64,000 nucleotides of DNA from Cytophagales bacterium. GTDB lineage: Bacteria > Bacteroidota > Bacteroidia > Cytophagales > Cyclobacteriaceae. Both the position numbers and the translations under genes were made by a program. Shown here one piece after another: positions 1-7,687 of this stretch (positions within the stretch are counted from its first letter, which is position 1; every line of letters starts with the position of its first letter). Below the pieces are notes generated by a model, which searched no databases, was not told the origin of the DNA, and saw nothing but the letters and a program-made list of their open reading frames with translations. The stretch is from contig JANYHI010000068.1 in assembly GCA_025359125.1 (NCBI GenBank), forward strand, positions 1 through 64,000. The letters run 5' to 3'.

Positions 1-1
1 C

Positions 2-1600
2 ATCGATAAAACTATTGTGGAAGATACCTTGCGCGATGTGAAGTTCAGTGGATTATCATGGAAAGGAAATGAAGGTTTCTATTATAGTAGTTACGATAAA
101 CCTAAAGGAAGTGAACTATCTGCGAAAACGCAGTACCATAAATTATATTTCCATAAACTAGGCGCCAAACAAAACACTGATCAACTGATTTTTGGAGGAG
201 AGAGAACACCACGCAGGTACGTTGGGGCTAGTCTTACGGAAGACGAACGATTCTTAGTAGTATCTGCCGCAACAAGCACTACCGGGAATGAATTGTATGT
301 TCAGGATTTGAAAGATCCAAAAGGAAAGTTGGTAACAGTAGCAGGCAATTTTGATAACGACCACAACTTGATTGACAATGATGGTTCTCGTTTGATCATC
401 CAAACAAATTTAAATGCGCCCAACAATAAAATTGTTGAAGTTGACTTTGCAAAGTCAGGCATTGAAAATTGGAAAGACATTGTGCCCGAAACAGAAAATG
501 CGATGCAGGGGGTGGGCACTGCAAATAAAAAAATGTTTGTCAACTATTTGAAAGATGCAAAAACGCTTATCAAGCAATTTGATTTCGCTGGAAAGCTAGA
601 AAGAGAAGTAGAATTACCAGGCATTGGCACTGCCGGTGGATTTGGCGGTAAAGTTTCAGACCAACAAATTTACTACACGTTTACTTCTTTCACGTATCCT
701 ACCTCTATATTTAAATATGATATCGCGTCAGGAAAATCTTCACTTTATGAAAAACCCAAAGTAGATTTTAACCCTGATGACTACGAAACCAAACAAGTAT
801 TTTATACCAGTAAAGACAGCACGAAGGTTCCGATGTTTATCGTTTATAAAAAGGGAATTGAACTTACTGGTAAAAATCCAACTATGCTTTATGCCTATGG
901 TGGGTTTGGCATTAGCTTAACTCCATCTTTCAATACCTCTCGAATTGTTTGGTTAGAAAATGGTGGCGTTTACGCGCAGCCTAATTTGCGTGGCGGTGGC
1001 GAGTATGGGGAGAAGTGGCATTTGGCCGGAACAAAAATGAATAAGCAAAATGTGTTTGATGATTTCATTGCTGCAGGAGAATACCTGATCAGCGAGAAAT
1101 ATACGTCTAGTCAATACTTAGCAATTTCGGGCGGATCTAACGGAGGTTTATTAGTAGGTGCAACGATGGCACAACGGCCTGACTTGATGAAGGTAGCATT
1201 GCCTGCCGTTGGTGTGATGGATATGTTGCGCTATCATAAATTTACCGCTGGGGCGGGATGGGCTTATGACTATGGAACCGCAGATGATTCGAAAGAAATG
1301 TTTGAGTATTTAAGAAAATATTCTCCTGTGCATGCGCTGAAGCCCAACACTTCTTATCCGGCTACCATGGTGACTACCGCAGATCATGATGATAGAGTAG
1401 TTCCAGCGCACTCGTTTAAGTTTGCAGCCAATCTTCAGCAAAACCATGTTGGCGATAATCCGGTATTGATTCGTATTGAAACAAAATCAGGACACGGCTC
1501 ATCTAACTTATCAAAAGCGATTGAAGGCACTGCCGATCAATATGCATTTACTTGGTATAATATGGGAGTAATTCCTCCGTTGGCGAAGAAGGATATGTAG
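2..1600 (+). CDS. prolyl oligopeptidase (S9A family), 5' end cut by window
   Basis: Serine peptidase that cleaves after proline in oligopeptides. The reading frame is open to the window edge, so the true start lies outside; about 530 residues of a roughly 700-residue family are visible. The first part is the end of the beta-propeller. The C-terminal alpha/beta-hydrolase domain holds the complete triad: the nucleophile Ser in SGGSNGG (codon at 1136), Asp within DHDDRVVP and His in SGHGSS. In the family the propeller screens out large proteins; location (periplasm or cytoplasm) cannot be judged without the N-terminus. A strong bidirectional hairpin terminator follows the stop codon. The family call is secure from the triad motifs; the exact substrate is not known. 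Confidence 0.93.
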   Translation: MDKTIVEDTLRDVKFSGLSWKGNEGFYYSSYDKPKGSELSAKTQYHKLYFHKLGAKQNTDQLIFGGERTPRRYVGASLTEDERFLVVSAATSTTGNELYVQDLKDPKGKLVTVAGNFDNDHNLIDNDGSRLIIQTNLNAPNNKIVEVDFAKSGIENWKDIVPETENAMQGVGTANKKMFVNYLKDAKTLIKQFDFAGKLEREVELPGIGTAGGFGGKVSDQQIYYTFTSFTYPTSIFKYDIASGKSSLYEKPKVDFNPDDYETKQVFYTSKDSTKVPMFIVYKKGIELTGKNPTMLYAYGGFGISLTPSFNTSRIVWLENGGVYAQPNLRGGGEYGEKWHLAGTKMNKQNVFDDFIAAGEYLISEKYTSSQYLAISGGSNGGLLVGATMAQRPDLMKVALPAVGVMDMLRYHKFTAGAGWAYDYGTADDSKEMFEYLRKYSPVHALKPNTSYPATMVTTADHDDRVVPAHSFKFAANLQQNHVGDNPVLIRIETKSGHGSSNLSKAIEGTADQYAFTWYNMGVIPPLAKKDM

Positions 1601-1629
1601 ATTTAGTTGTTGGTTAATAGTTACTAATT

Positions 1630-1667
1630 AAAAGCCTTGAATAATGAAAAGTTATTCAAGGCTTTTT
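1630..1667. terminator. bidirectional intrinsic terminator
   Basis: A perfect 15-bp inverted repeat (1630-1644 and 1652-1666) with a 7-nt loop is flanked by A and T runs, so it can terminate from both sides. It serves the convergent peptidase and paraoxonase-like genes; the stop codon of the latter lies inside the right arm. Confidence 0.85.
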
Positions 1668-2714
1668 GTTTAATGCTATTCTGAGTAGTTTACGTTCAAA
1701 CACAACACCAATCAATAAATCATTTTTGTATTGCACAGCTATACTGGAGCCAGAAATTTCTGTTCCATCATTTACATATACATCTTCTACTCTGTAAGAA
1801 TTTTTATAAGGCGTTAATTTAAAAACTTGGCTGGGAGATTTTTTTGTGGAGTCTTTAGCGTGGCCAACAAACTTTAACATTTTCGGGTGGGCAGCAATCC
1901 ACAGATTATCGAGATCATCTACATGAATATTGTCTAATCCGCTAGCAAGATTTAAAGTATTTAGCAATTCAATTTTTCCGGTTTCACTATTTCTGTTGAA
2001 TGTTAGTAGTTTCCTGCCTGTAGTTTGGGTAAGATATAACTTTGAGCCATCCTTCGAAATATTAACACCATTGCCATAGTTCAAGTCATCATACGCTTTT
2101 GAAAAAGTAGTTCCATCAAAATAAAGTAAATAAGATTTTGGAATTCTTAAATAGTCTTCCGCCACCCTCATCATACCGCTTTTATTACCATGATCATTTG
2201 TAACGTAAAATTTATTCGTATCAACTCCTACCACATCATTTGGGCAACACATACTTGCATCAGCAAAAGTTTTTTGATGAAAGAGCGTGTCATTTCTAAC
2301 TTGAAACAATTCAACAAAATTTCCTTTTTCATTATGGTTGACAACAAATAAATAATCAACTGAATGTTTTGAGATAAATGAAATTCCGTGCGGCTGAAAT
2401 ACTCCTATATAAGTGTGTGCTAATTTTTTCGGAGTATTTCCTGAGTCTAATTGTAAAATATAAATCCCCCCGTTAGATGACCCTCCTTTTAATTGTTTCC
2501 ACCGATCGGTGGAAGAAATAAAAAGTAAGCCTTTACTATAATCAATATCCATATCTTCTGTTCCTGGCATAGTGGTGTATAATTCCTTAACACGACCCTC
2601 GGTATGCGAAATTATTTGTTTGAATACACCTGCACTGTAAAGTGTGTTGATGATAAAGAGAACTAAAACCGCTATTAAAAACCCGAGAGTAAGCTTGATA
2701 ATCTTTTTAATCAT
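1656..2714 (-). CDS. paraoxonase/arylesterase-like six-bladed beta-propeller protein, membrane-anchored
   Basis: A 352-residue protein with an N-terminal hydrophobic segment (about residues 5-25) that would act as an uncleaved signal anchor, leaving the rest in the periplasm. The body resembles the SMP-30/paraoxonase propeller: GTEDMDID near residue 50, QPHGISF, a CPNDVVGVD stretch resembling the calcium-binding GPNDIVAV of paraoxonases, then NGVNIS and LDNIHVDD repeats. Family members are lactonases or arylesterases using calcium; the substrate here is unknown. It is a single gene convergent with the peptidase. The start is ATG at 2714. Strictosidine-synthase-like is the alternative name for the same fold. 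Confidence 0.72.
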   Translation of the reverse strand: MIKKIIKLTLGFLIAVLVLFIINTLYSAGVFKQIISHTEGRVKELYTTMPGTEDMDIDYSKGLLFISSTDRWKQLKGGSSNGGIYILQLDSGNTPKKLAHTYIGVFQPHGISFISKHSVDYLFVVNHNEKGNFVELFQVRNDTLFHQKTFADASMCCPNDVVGVDTNKFYVTNDHGNKSGMMRVAEDYLRIPKSYLLYFDGTTFSKAYDDLNYGNGVNISKDGSKLYLTQTTGRKLLTFNRNSETGKIELLNTLNLASGLDNIHVDDLDNLWIAAHPKMLKFVGHAKDSTKKSPSQVFKLTPYKNSYRVEDVYVNDGTEISGSSIAVQYKNDLLIGVVFERKLLRIALNKKP

Positions 2715-2800
2715 TTAATAGATTTTTTGAAGATATTAAATCTACAATAGAATATTTTTAAACCACAATATTTCTTATTTTGTGATGATAAATAAATACC

Positions 2801-3274
2801 TTGTATAAACTTACTCTCATTGCCGTATTTCTTCCAGCAATTGTTTTTTGTCAAACTGAAATAACGGCCAGCACTGGCTTAGCAGGTGCAAATGCCGAAA
2901 ATACTTACTCCATTTCAATTACCGTAACGAACATTCGTAATACTAATGGCGTCATTCGATTTAAATTTTTTGACGATACCACTCCATTTCCACACGACAC
3001 TGGTTTTCTAAAAAGAGTAGTTCCAAAATCTGAGATGAGAGGAGATTCTCTAACGGTTACCTATCACGGATTTTTATCTAGAAATATGGGTATTGCTTTA
3101 CAGGACGATGAAAATAACAACGTAAAATTGGATATGGGTTGGTTCTTACCAAAAGAAGGTCATGCCTTTTCTGACTACTATCATTCTTCTATGGTGCGCA
3201 AACCTGTATATGGCGACTTTGATTTTGTATTAACGGGTAACAAAAAAGTGGTGATGAAGATGCGCTACTATTAG
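2801..3274 (+). CDS. DUF2141 family secreted protein
   Basis: A 157-residue protein with a signal peptide (LTLIAVFLPAIVFC followed by Q) and a DUF2141 domain: NTNGVIRFKFFDD, then ALQDDENNNVKLDMGWF and PKEGHAFS, close to the conserved D-N-G-x-L-D and PxEGYGFS elements of this domain. The function of DUF2141 is unknown; members are small secreted beta-sandwich-like proteins common in Bacteroidota. The start is uncertain: no in-frame ATG fits, and TTG at 2801 is preceded by an in-frame stop at 2789, so TTG is the most likely start. It stands alone, divergent from the paraoxonase-like gene. Confidence 0.75.
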   Translation: MYKLTLIAVFLPAIVFCQTEITASTGLAGANAENTYSISITVTNIRNTNGVIRFKFFDDTTPFPHDTGFLKRVVPKSEMRGDSLTVTYHGFLSRNMGIALQDDENNNVKLDMGWFLPKEGHAFSDYYHSSMVRKPVYGDFDFVLTGNKKVVMKMRYY

Positions 3275-3646
3275 TTAGTTCGCACTTCAAACCATTTGTG
3301 AAAGAGATATTTCTTTACACCTACTTTTTGGTAATTACAAGATTGAATTTTTTCTTACTTCAAAGGCAGACACCTTTCTCTGTTTATTACTAAAATAAAT
3401 TCTTCGATTTTAAATAATTAAGCAAGATTTTAAATCTCGTGTTCTATTATTATGCCCCTAATCAATGTAGAACCTTAACACTTTCTAAGTAATTTTCTTG
3501 TGGTTTTTTGAAAAAGGTACACGAAAAAATACGGGGTTTTTCCCGTTGATCGCTTTTACACGACAATCTAATTTTAATCTATGAGTAAACATCTACCTCG
3601 CTTGAATTAACGGTATCAAAAATAATTTTAATCAATTTTGAAAACG
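3275..3646. other. intergenic stretch without a recognisable gene
   Basis: About 370 AT-rich bases between the DUF2141 gene and the sensor kinase. I see only a small hairpin around 3530-3545 (ACGGG, T-rich loop, CCCGT) and an AGATTT/AAATCT near-palindrome around 3427-3440. No open frame or clear promoter is convincing; the region may hold the kinase leader. Confidence 0.5.
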
Positions 3647-5812
3647 ATGGAACGAAGAGTGCGGGTACTTTTAGCAATTTCAAAAATACTGCAATGGACT
3701 ATTGTTGCTCTTTCCTTTATTAGTTTAGTGGGGTGGCAAATCAATAGCGATTTATTAAAACGGTTGGTTATAGGTTCTAATTTTATTAACCCCCTAACTG
3801 CCATTCTTTTTTTAGTAACAGCATTAGTAACCGTAAGGCATTTAAAACGCTTTACTATAGCATTTTTATTTTTACAATCCGTTTTTATTCTGTTGTGCGT
3901 TTTTAAACTAATTGATTTCACAACGCCATTGCCGTTTAAAGTGGATCATTTGTTTTTTGGGGATTTCCTTTCTGGAAATGATCAAGTCAATTCAATGGCA
4001 CCCTCATCTGCAATTTTATTTATATTGATTGGGATTGCTCAGACAGCAACTTATTTTAATAATTGGAAAGTTAGGGAAGGTGCATTGGTAACGCTACTAC
4101 TTTTAGATACATTTTTGATTGCAGGTTATTTGATGAGTGTGCCTGAATTCCATTTGTCCATTCCGCTCTTTCCGGCACTTCAAAGTTGTATTCTTTTTCT
4201 TCTGACGATTTCTTCAATTTACTTAGCTGAGCCAGATAAAGGATTGCCATCATTATTGATAAAAGATTTGGAGGGAGCAAAAGTAGGACGCCTTATAATT
4301 CCTTTAATTGTATTAATTCCATTTGCTATTGGCTATTTGAGATTGATGACAGTACGAGCGGATATCTTCTCTAATGAGTTGGGTATTTCTTTGGTTGTGC
4401 TCTGCTACATCATCATTTTCTCTGCTATATTTTTTATTACGGTAAAATATCTCAATAAGAAAAATCAAATTAGAAACCATTATATCGGGGCGATAAAAGC
4501 TTTGAATAATGATTTGAATGATTCAAATAATCAACAGCTCGCATTGAATGAAGAATTGGCAGCCTCCAACGAAGAAGCGCAAGCTTCTAATGAGGAGCTA
4601 ACCGCTATGAATGAAAAGTTGAGCGAGGCATTGCAAACTATTCGAGAGCAAAATGCAGTTATCCTTCAGCAAAAGGAGGAGGCTCTCCTTCGCTCCAAGC
4701 AACATATGGATATTATTTTTTCTAACACTACAGAAGAAATTTTATTGCTGGATGCAGACGGTCGCATCATTGCGTACAATGATGCGCTCAGAAAATTTAT
4801 TGCAATGGCCACTGGCAAACCTCCTAAAGTTGGTATGTATGTGTGGGATATGACGGTGCCTGAGCGTTCGGCCGAATCGCAGCGAATTTTTAAGTTGGTG
4901 TTGCAAGGTCAAACAGTTGTGCAAGAAGTTCCGTTAACTACTCCAAAAGGAAAAGTAGTTCACTTACTAAAGTATGAACCCGTGATTGTCGAAGGCGAGG
5001 TTACCCATGTCACGCTTATTTCGAGAGATATTACAGAGCAGGTTTCATCCTCCGAAAAACTAAAACAGAATTTTGAAGAACTGGAGAAAACAAATCATGA
5101 GCTCGACAGATTTGTCTATAGTGCCTCTCATGATTTGCGTGCGCCACTTTCTTCTATTTTGGGTCTGATAAACCTGGCCGAGCTAGAAGCGAACGGTAAA
5201 GAATCTACCTATCTGCAAATGATCAAAGGAAGAATTCATCGTTTAGATGGATTTATAAAAGATATTTTAGATTATTCGCGCAATGCCCGTTCCGAAATCT
5301 CTTTTCAAGAAATAGATTTTAATACACTCTTGCATGAGTCTGATATTTCGTTGCGCCTAATCAGCTCGTTTGAAAAATTAAAAGTGACTTTTGATGCGCA
5401 AGTAGAGTCTGCTTTCTACTCAGATCCAATCCGGCTTTCTATAATTTTTAACAACCTGATTTCGAACGCCATTAAATTTCAAGATCAAAATAAATCAGAA
5501 TCGTTCCTTTCGGTGATAGTAAACGCTACAGAGCAAGAGGCATACGTACAGGTAAAAGATAATGGAATTGGAATAGATGAACATCATATGCCGAAAATAT
5601 TTAATATGTTCTATAGAGGTACTGAGCGCTCCAGCGGTTCGGGCATTGGATTATACATTGTAAAAGAAACGGTTGAGAAACTGGGAGGTAGTATTTCCGT
5701 TGAATCAATAGTTGGAGCATATACTTTATTTGAAATGAAAATTCCGAATGCGATACAACAAGCGACTGAGGATAATCTGATTAACAGTCAAAATAGTATG
5801 ATTGAAAAATAA
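3647..5812 (+). CDS. membrane PAS-domain sensor histidine kinase
   Basis: A 721-residue hybrid-free histidine kinase. An N-terminal membrane region of about eight hydrophobic segments (to about residue 275) is followed by a long coiled coil rich in NEELAASNEE-type repeats, a PAS domain (about 355-465), a HisKA dimerisation helix with the phospho-acceptor His495 in SASHDLRAPLSS, and a HATPase domain with N box (NNLISNAIKF), G1 (DNGIGID) and G2 (GSGIGLYIV). It should autophosphorylate and pass phosphate to a response regulator, but no regulator gene is adjacent, so it is an orphan. I chose ATG 3647 over TTG 3638. Its stop is 1 bp from the convergent uvrC stop. The signal is unknown. Confidence 0.93.
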   Translation: MERRVRVLLAISKILQWTIVALSFISLVGWQINSDLLKRLVIGSNFINPLTAILFLVTALVTVRHLKRFTIAFLFLQSVFILLCVFKLIDFTTPLPFKVDHLFFGDFLSGNDQVNSMAPSSAILFILIGIAQTATYFNNWKVREGALVTLLLLDTFLIAGYLMSVPEFHLSIPLFPALQSCILFLLTISSIYLAEPDKGLPSLLIKDLEGAKVGRLIIPLIVLIPFAIGYLRLMTVRADIFSNELGISLVVLCYIIIFSAIFFITVKYLNKKNQIRNHYIGAIKALNNDLNDSNNQQLALNEELAASNEEAQASNEELTAMNEKLSEALQTIREQNAVILQQKEEALLRSKQHMDIIFSNTTEEILLLDADGRIIAYNDALRKFIAMATGKPPKVGMYVWDMTVPERSAESQRIFKLVLQGQTVVQEVPLTTPKGKVVHLLKYEPVIVEGEVTHVTLISRDITEQVSSSEKLKQNFEELEKTNHELDRFVYSASHDLRAPLSSILGLINLAELEANGKESTYLQMIKGRIHRLDGFIKDILDYSRNARSEISFQEIDFNTLLHESDISLRLISSFEKLKVTFDAQVESAFYSDPIRLSIIFNNLISNAIKFQDQNKSESFLSVIVNATEQEAYVQVKDNGIGIDEHHMPKIFNMFYRGTERSSGSGIGLYIVKETVEKLGGSISVESIVGAYTLFEMKIPNAIQQATEDNLINSQNSMIEK

Positions 5813-5813
5813 A

Positions 5814-7601
5814 TTAATCTACTTCTTTCGAAGACCGAATTTTTTCGGCTGCCGTTTTGCCAGCAATTTTTTCAAGTTCTTCAACACTCGCTTCTTTTAT
5901 TTTTTTGAACGACTTGAAATGTGCTAATAATTTATCGGCTGTTTTTTTACCAATGCCGGGAATATTTTCTAGTTCTGTCACAAAGGTAGAATTGCTTCGC
6001 TTTAGCCGATGAAAAGTAATTCCAAATCGATGTGCTTCATCTCGTATACGTTGAATTAGCAACAAGCCAGGAGATTTTTTGTTGATTAAAAGAGGAATTG
6101 AATCATCTGGATAATAAATTTCTTCCAGCCTTTTTGCGATACCTACAATGGGAATTTTTCCATACAACTTCAACTCTTGCAATGCTTCGCACGCGCTGCT
6201 CAGTTGTCCCTTGCCACCGTCAACAATAATCAGCTGCGGATACTCGCCTTCCTCTTCCATTATTCGTTTGTATCTTCTGCCAACAATCTCTTTCATAGAA
6301 GCGAAGTCGTTGGCACCAACTACTGTTTTGATATTAAAATGCCGATAGCCTTTTTTATCTGGCTTACCATCTACAAAACGAACCATCGCAGCCACGGGGT
6401 TAGTGCCTTGAAAATTGGAATTATCGAAGCACTCAATAATTTTTGGGTATTGAGATAAATGCAAGTTATCCATCAAAATATGAAGCACTTCATTCTTTTT
6501 TGTTTTGCGCTCTTCTTTGTTAATCTCGCGCTCGCGTTTTAGATACAATGCATTTTTCAGCGAGAGGTCAACTAATTTTTTCTTGTCACCAATTAGAGGC
6601 ACCACATTTTCAAATGCATCTGACTTTACACTGAGCGCAATGTTGGTATATACTTCTGCATTATTGCTTTTGTATTCACTGCGAATCTCTTCAACAGCCA
6701 TATTTAGAATGTCCTCATCGGCCTCATCTAATTTCTTTTTAATCTCCAGATTTTTAGAAAAAATAATAGCACCTTCTTTTATTTGCAGGTAATTGACGAA
6801 CGCATCCGTTTCGCTGCTGGCAATTGTGACCACATCAATACCTGTAAGCTTTCGGTTTACCACCAACGATTTGCTTTGGAAATTCTCCAGTTTCTCTAAT
6901 TTGAATTTATAATACCCAGCTTTTTCAAACTCCAATTTTTCAGAAGCGTCTTTCATTTGCGCTTCGAAGTATTCTTCTACCACACTGAGGTTGCCCTTGA
7001 GAACATATCTTGCTTGCGCGATTTCCTCCAAGTACAATTGTTCTTCTTGCTGTCCTTCGCACGGCCCTTTACAATTTCCTATGTGATATTCTAAACATAC
7101 TTTGAATTTTTTCTCTTCAATGCTTTCTTGCGAAAGCAAAAGTGAACAGGTACGAATTGAATATAATTGACGTACTAATTCCAGCACACTATTCATGGAG
7201 CCTACACTTGAATAAGGCCCAAAGTATTCGCCTTGTTTAGGAATATATTTTCGAGTGGAAATAATCCGCGGAAAGCGTTCTTTTAGTATGCAGAGGTATG
7301 GAAATGTTTTATCGTCTTTCAGCAGAATGTTATACTTCGGCTGATTCTGTTTGATGAGGTTGTTTTCTAAAAGTAATGCATCAAACTCACTGTTGGCTAA
7401 TGTATATTCTAATTTAAAAATTTCGGAAACGAGCTTTTCTGTTTTTCGATTGTATTGTGATTGCTTGGTGAAATAACTGCTAACTCTTTTCTTCAGGCTT
7501 TTTGCTTTGCCTACATAAATCAGAATGTCTTCTTTGTTATAATATCGATAAACTCCTGGTGAGTCGGGCAGGGAGGCGACTTGATCTTTTAAATCTGACA
7601 T
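5814..7601 (-). CDS. uvrC: UvrABC excinuclease subunit C
   Basis: The dual-incision nuclease of nucleotide excision repair, 595 residues, full length for Bacteroidota. Order: GIY-YIG nuclease for the 3' cut (SPGVYRYY and LIYVGKAKSLKKR, residues 14-45), a cysteine cluster (CSLL, CLEYHIGNCKGPC) that may bind an iron-sulfur cluster as in other UvrC proteins, the UVR domain binding UvrB (about 205-240), the RNase H-like nuclease for the 5' cut (ECFDNSNFQGT and IIVDGGKGQL), and C-terminal helix-hairpin-helix DNA binding (IPGIGKKTADKL). It is the last gene of a minus-strand run with the PBP and sprE genes but is separated from the PBP gene by a repeat-rich spacer. Confidence 0.97.
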   Translation of the reverse strand: MSDLKDQVASLPDSPGVYRYYNKEDILIYVGKAKSLKKRVSSYFTKQSQYNRKTEKLVSEIFKLEYTLANSEFDALLLENNLIKQNQPKYNILLKDDKTFPYLCILKERFPRIISTRKYIPKQGEYFGPYSSVGSMNSVLELVRQLYSIRTCSLLLSQESIEEKKFKVCLEYHIGNCKGPCEGQQEEQLYLEEIAQARYVLKGNLSVVEEYFEAQMKDASEKLEFEKAGYYKFKLEKLENFQSKSLVVNRKLTGIDVVTIASSETDAFVNYLQIKEGAIIFSKNLEIKKKLDEADEDILNMAVEEIRSEYKSNNAEVYTNIALSVKSDAFENVVPLIGDKKKLVDLSLKNALYLKREREINKEERKTKKNEVLHILMDNLHLSQYPKIIECFDNSNFQGTNPVAAMVRFVDGKPDKKGYRHFNIKTVVGANDFASMKEIVGRRYKRIMEEEGEYPQLIIVDGGKGQLSSACEALQELKLYGKIPIVGIAKRLEEIYYPDDSIPLLINKKSPGLLLIQRIRDEAHRFGITFHRLKRSNSTFVTELENIPGIGKKTADKLLAHFKSFKKIKEASVEELEKIAGKTAAEKIRSSKEVD

Positions 7602-7606
7602 TTGCT

Positions 7607-7687
7607 CGGTTAATAGTTATCTGTGATCAGTTATTTGTTTCCAGGCGCAGCGATTAACCGATTAACTAATAACCGATAACTGTTAAC
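7607..7687. repeat. intergenic inverted GTTAT/ATAAC repeat cluster, copy 1
   Basis: The left half carries GTTA(A/T) words on the plus strand (CGGTTAATAGTTAT at 7607-7620). The right half has five TAAC words ending at 7658, 7666, 7673, 7680 and 7687, so with a 7-8 bp period. The halves are complementary and could fold into a long imperfect hairpin around CCAGGCGCAG. A similar arrangement occurs at 59426-59485. It fills the spacer between the PBP gene and uvrC. Confidence 0.55.

Noticed and set aside
6148-6792. Plus-strand frames inside uvrC
   Set aside because: Antisense shadows of conserved UvrC domains.
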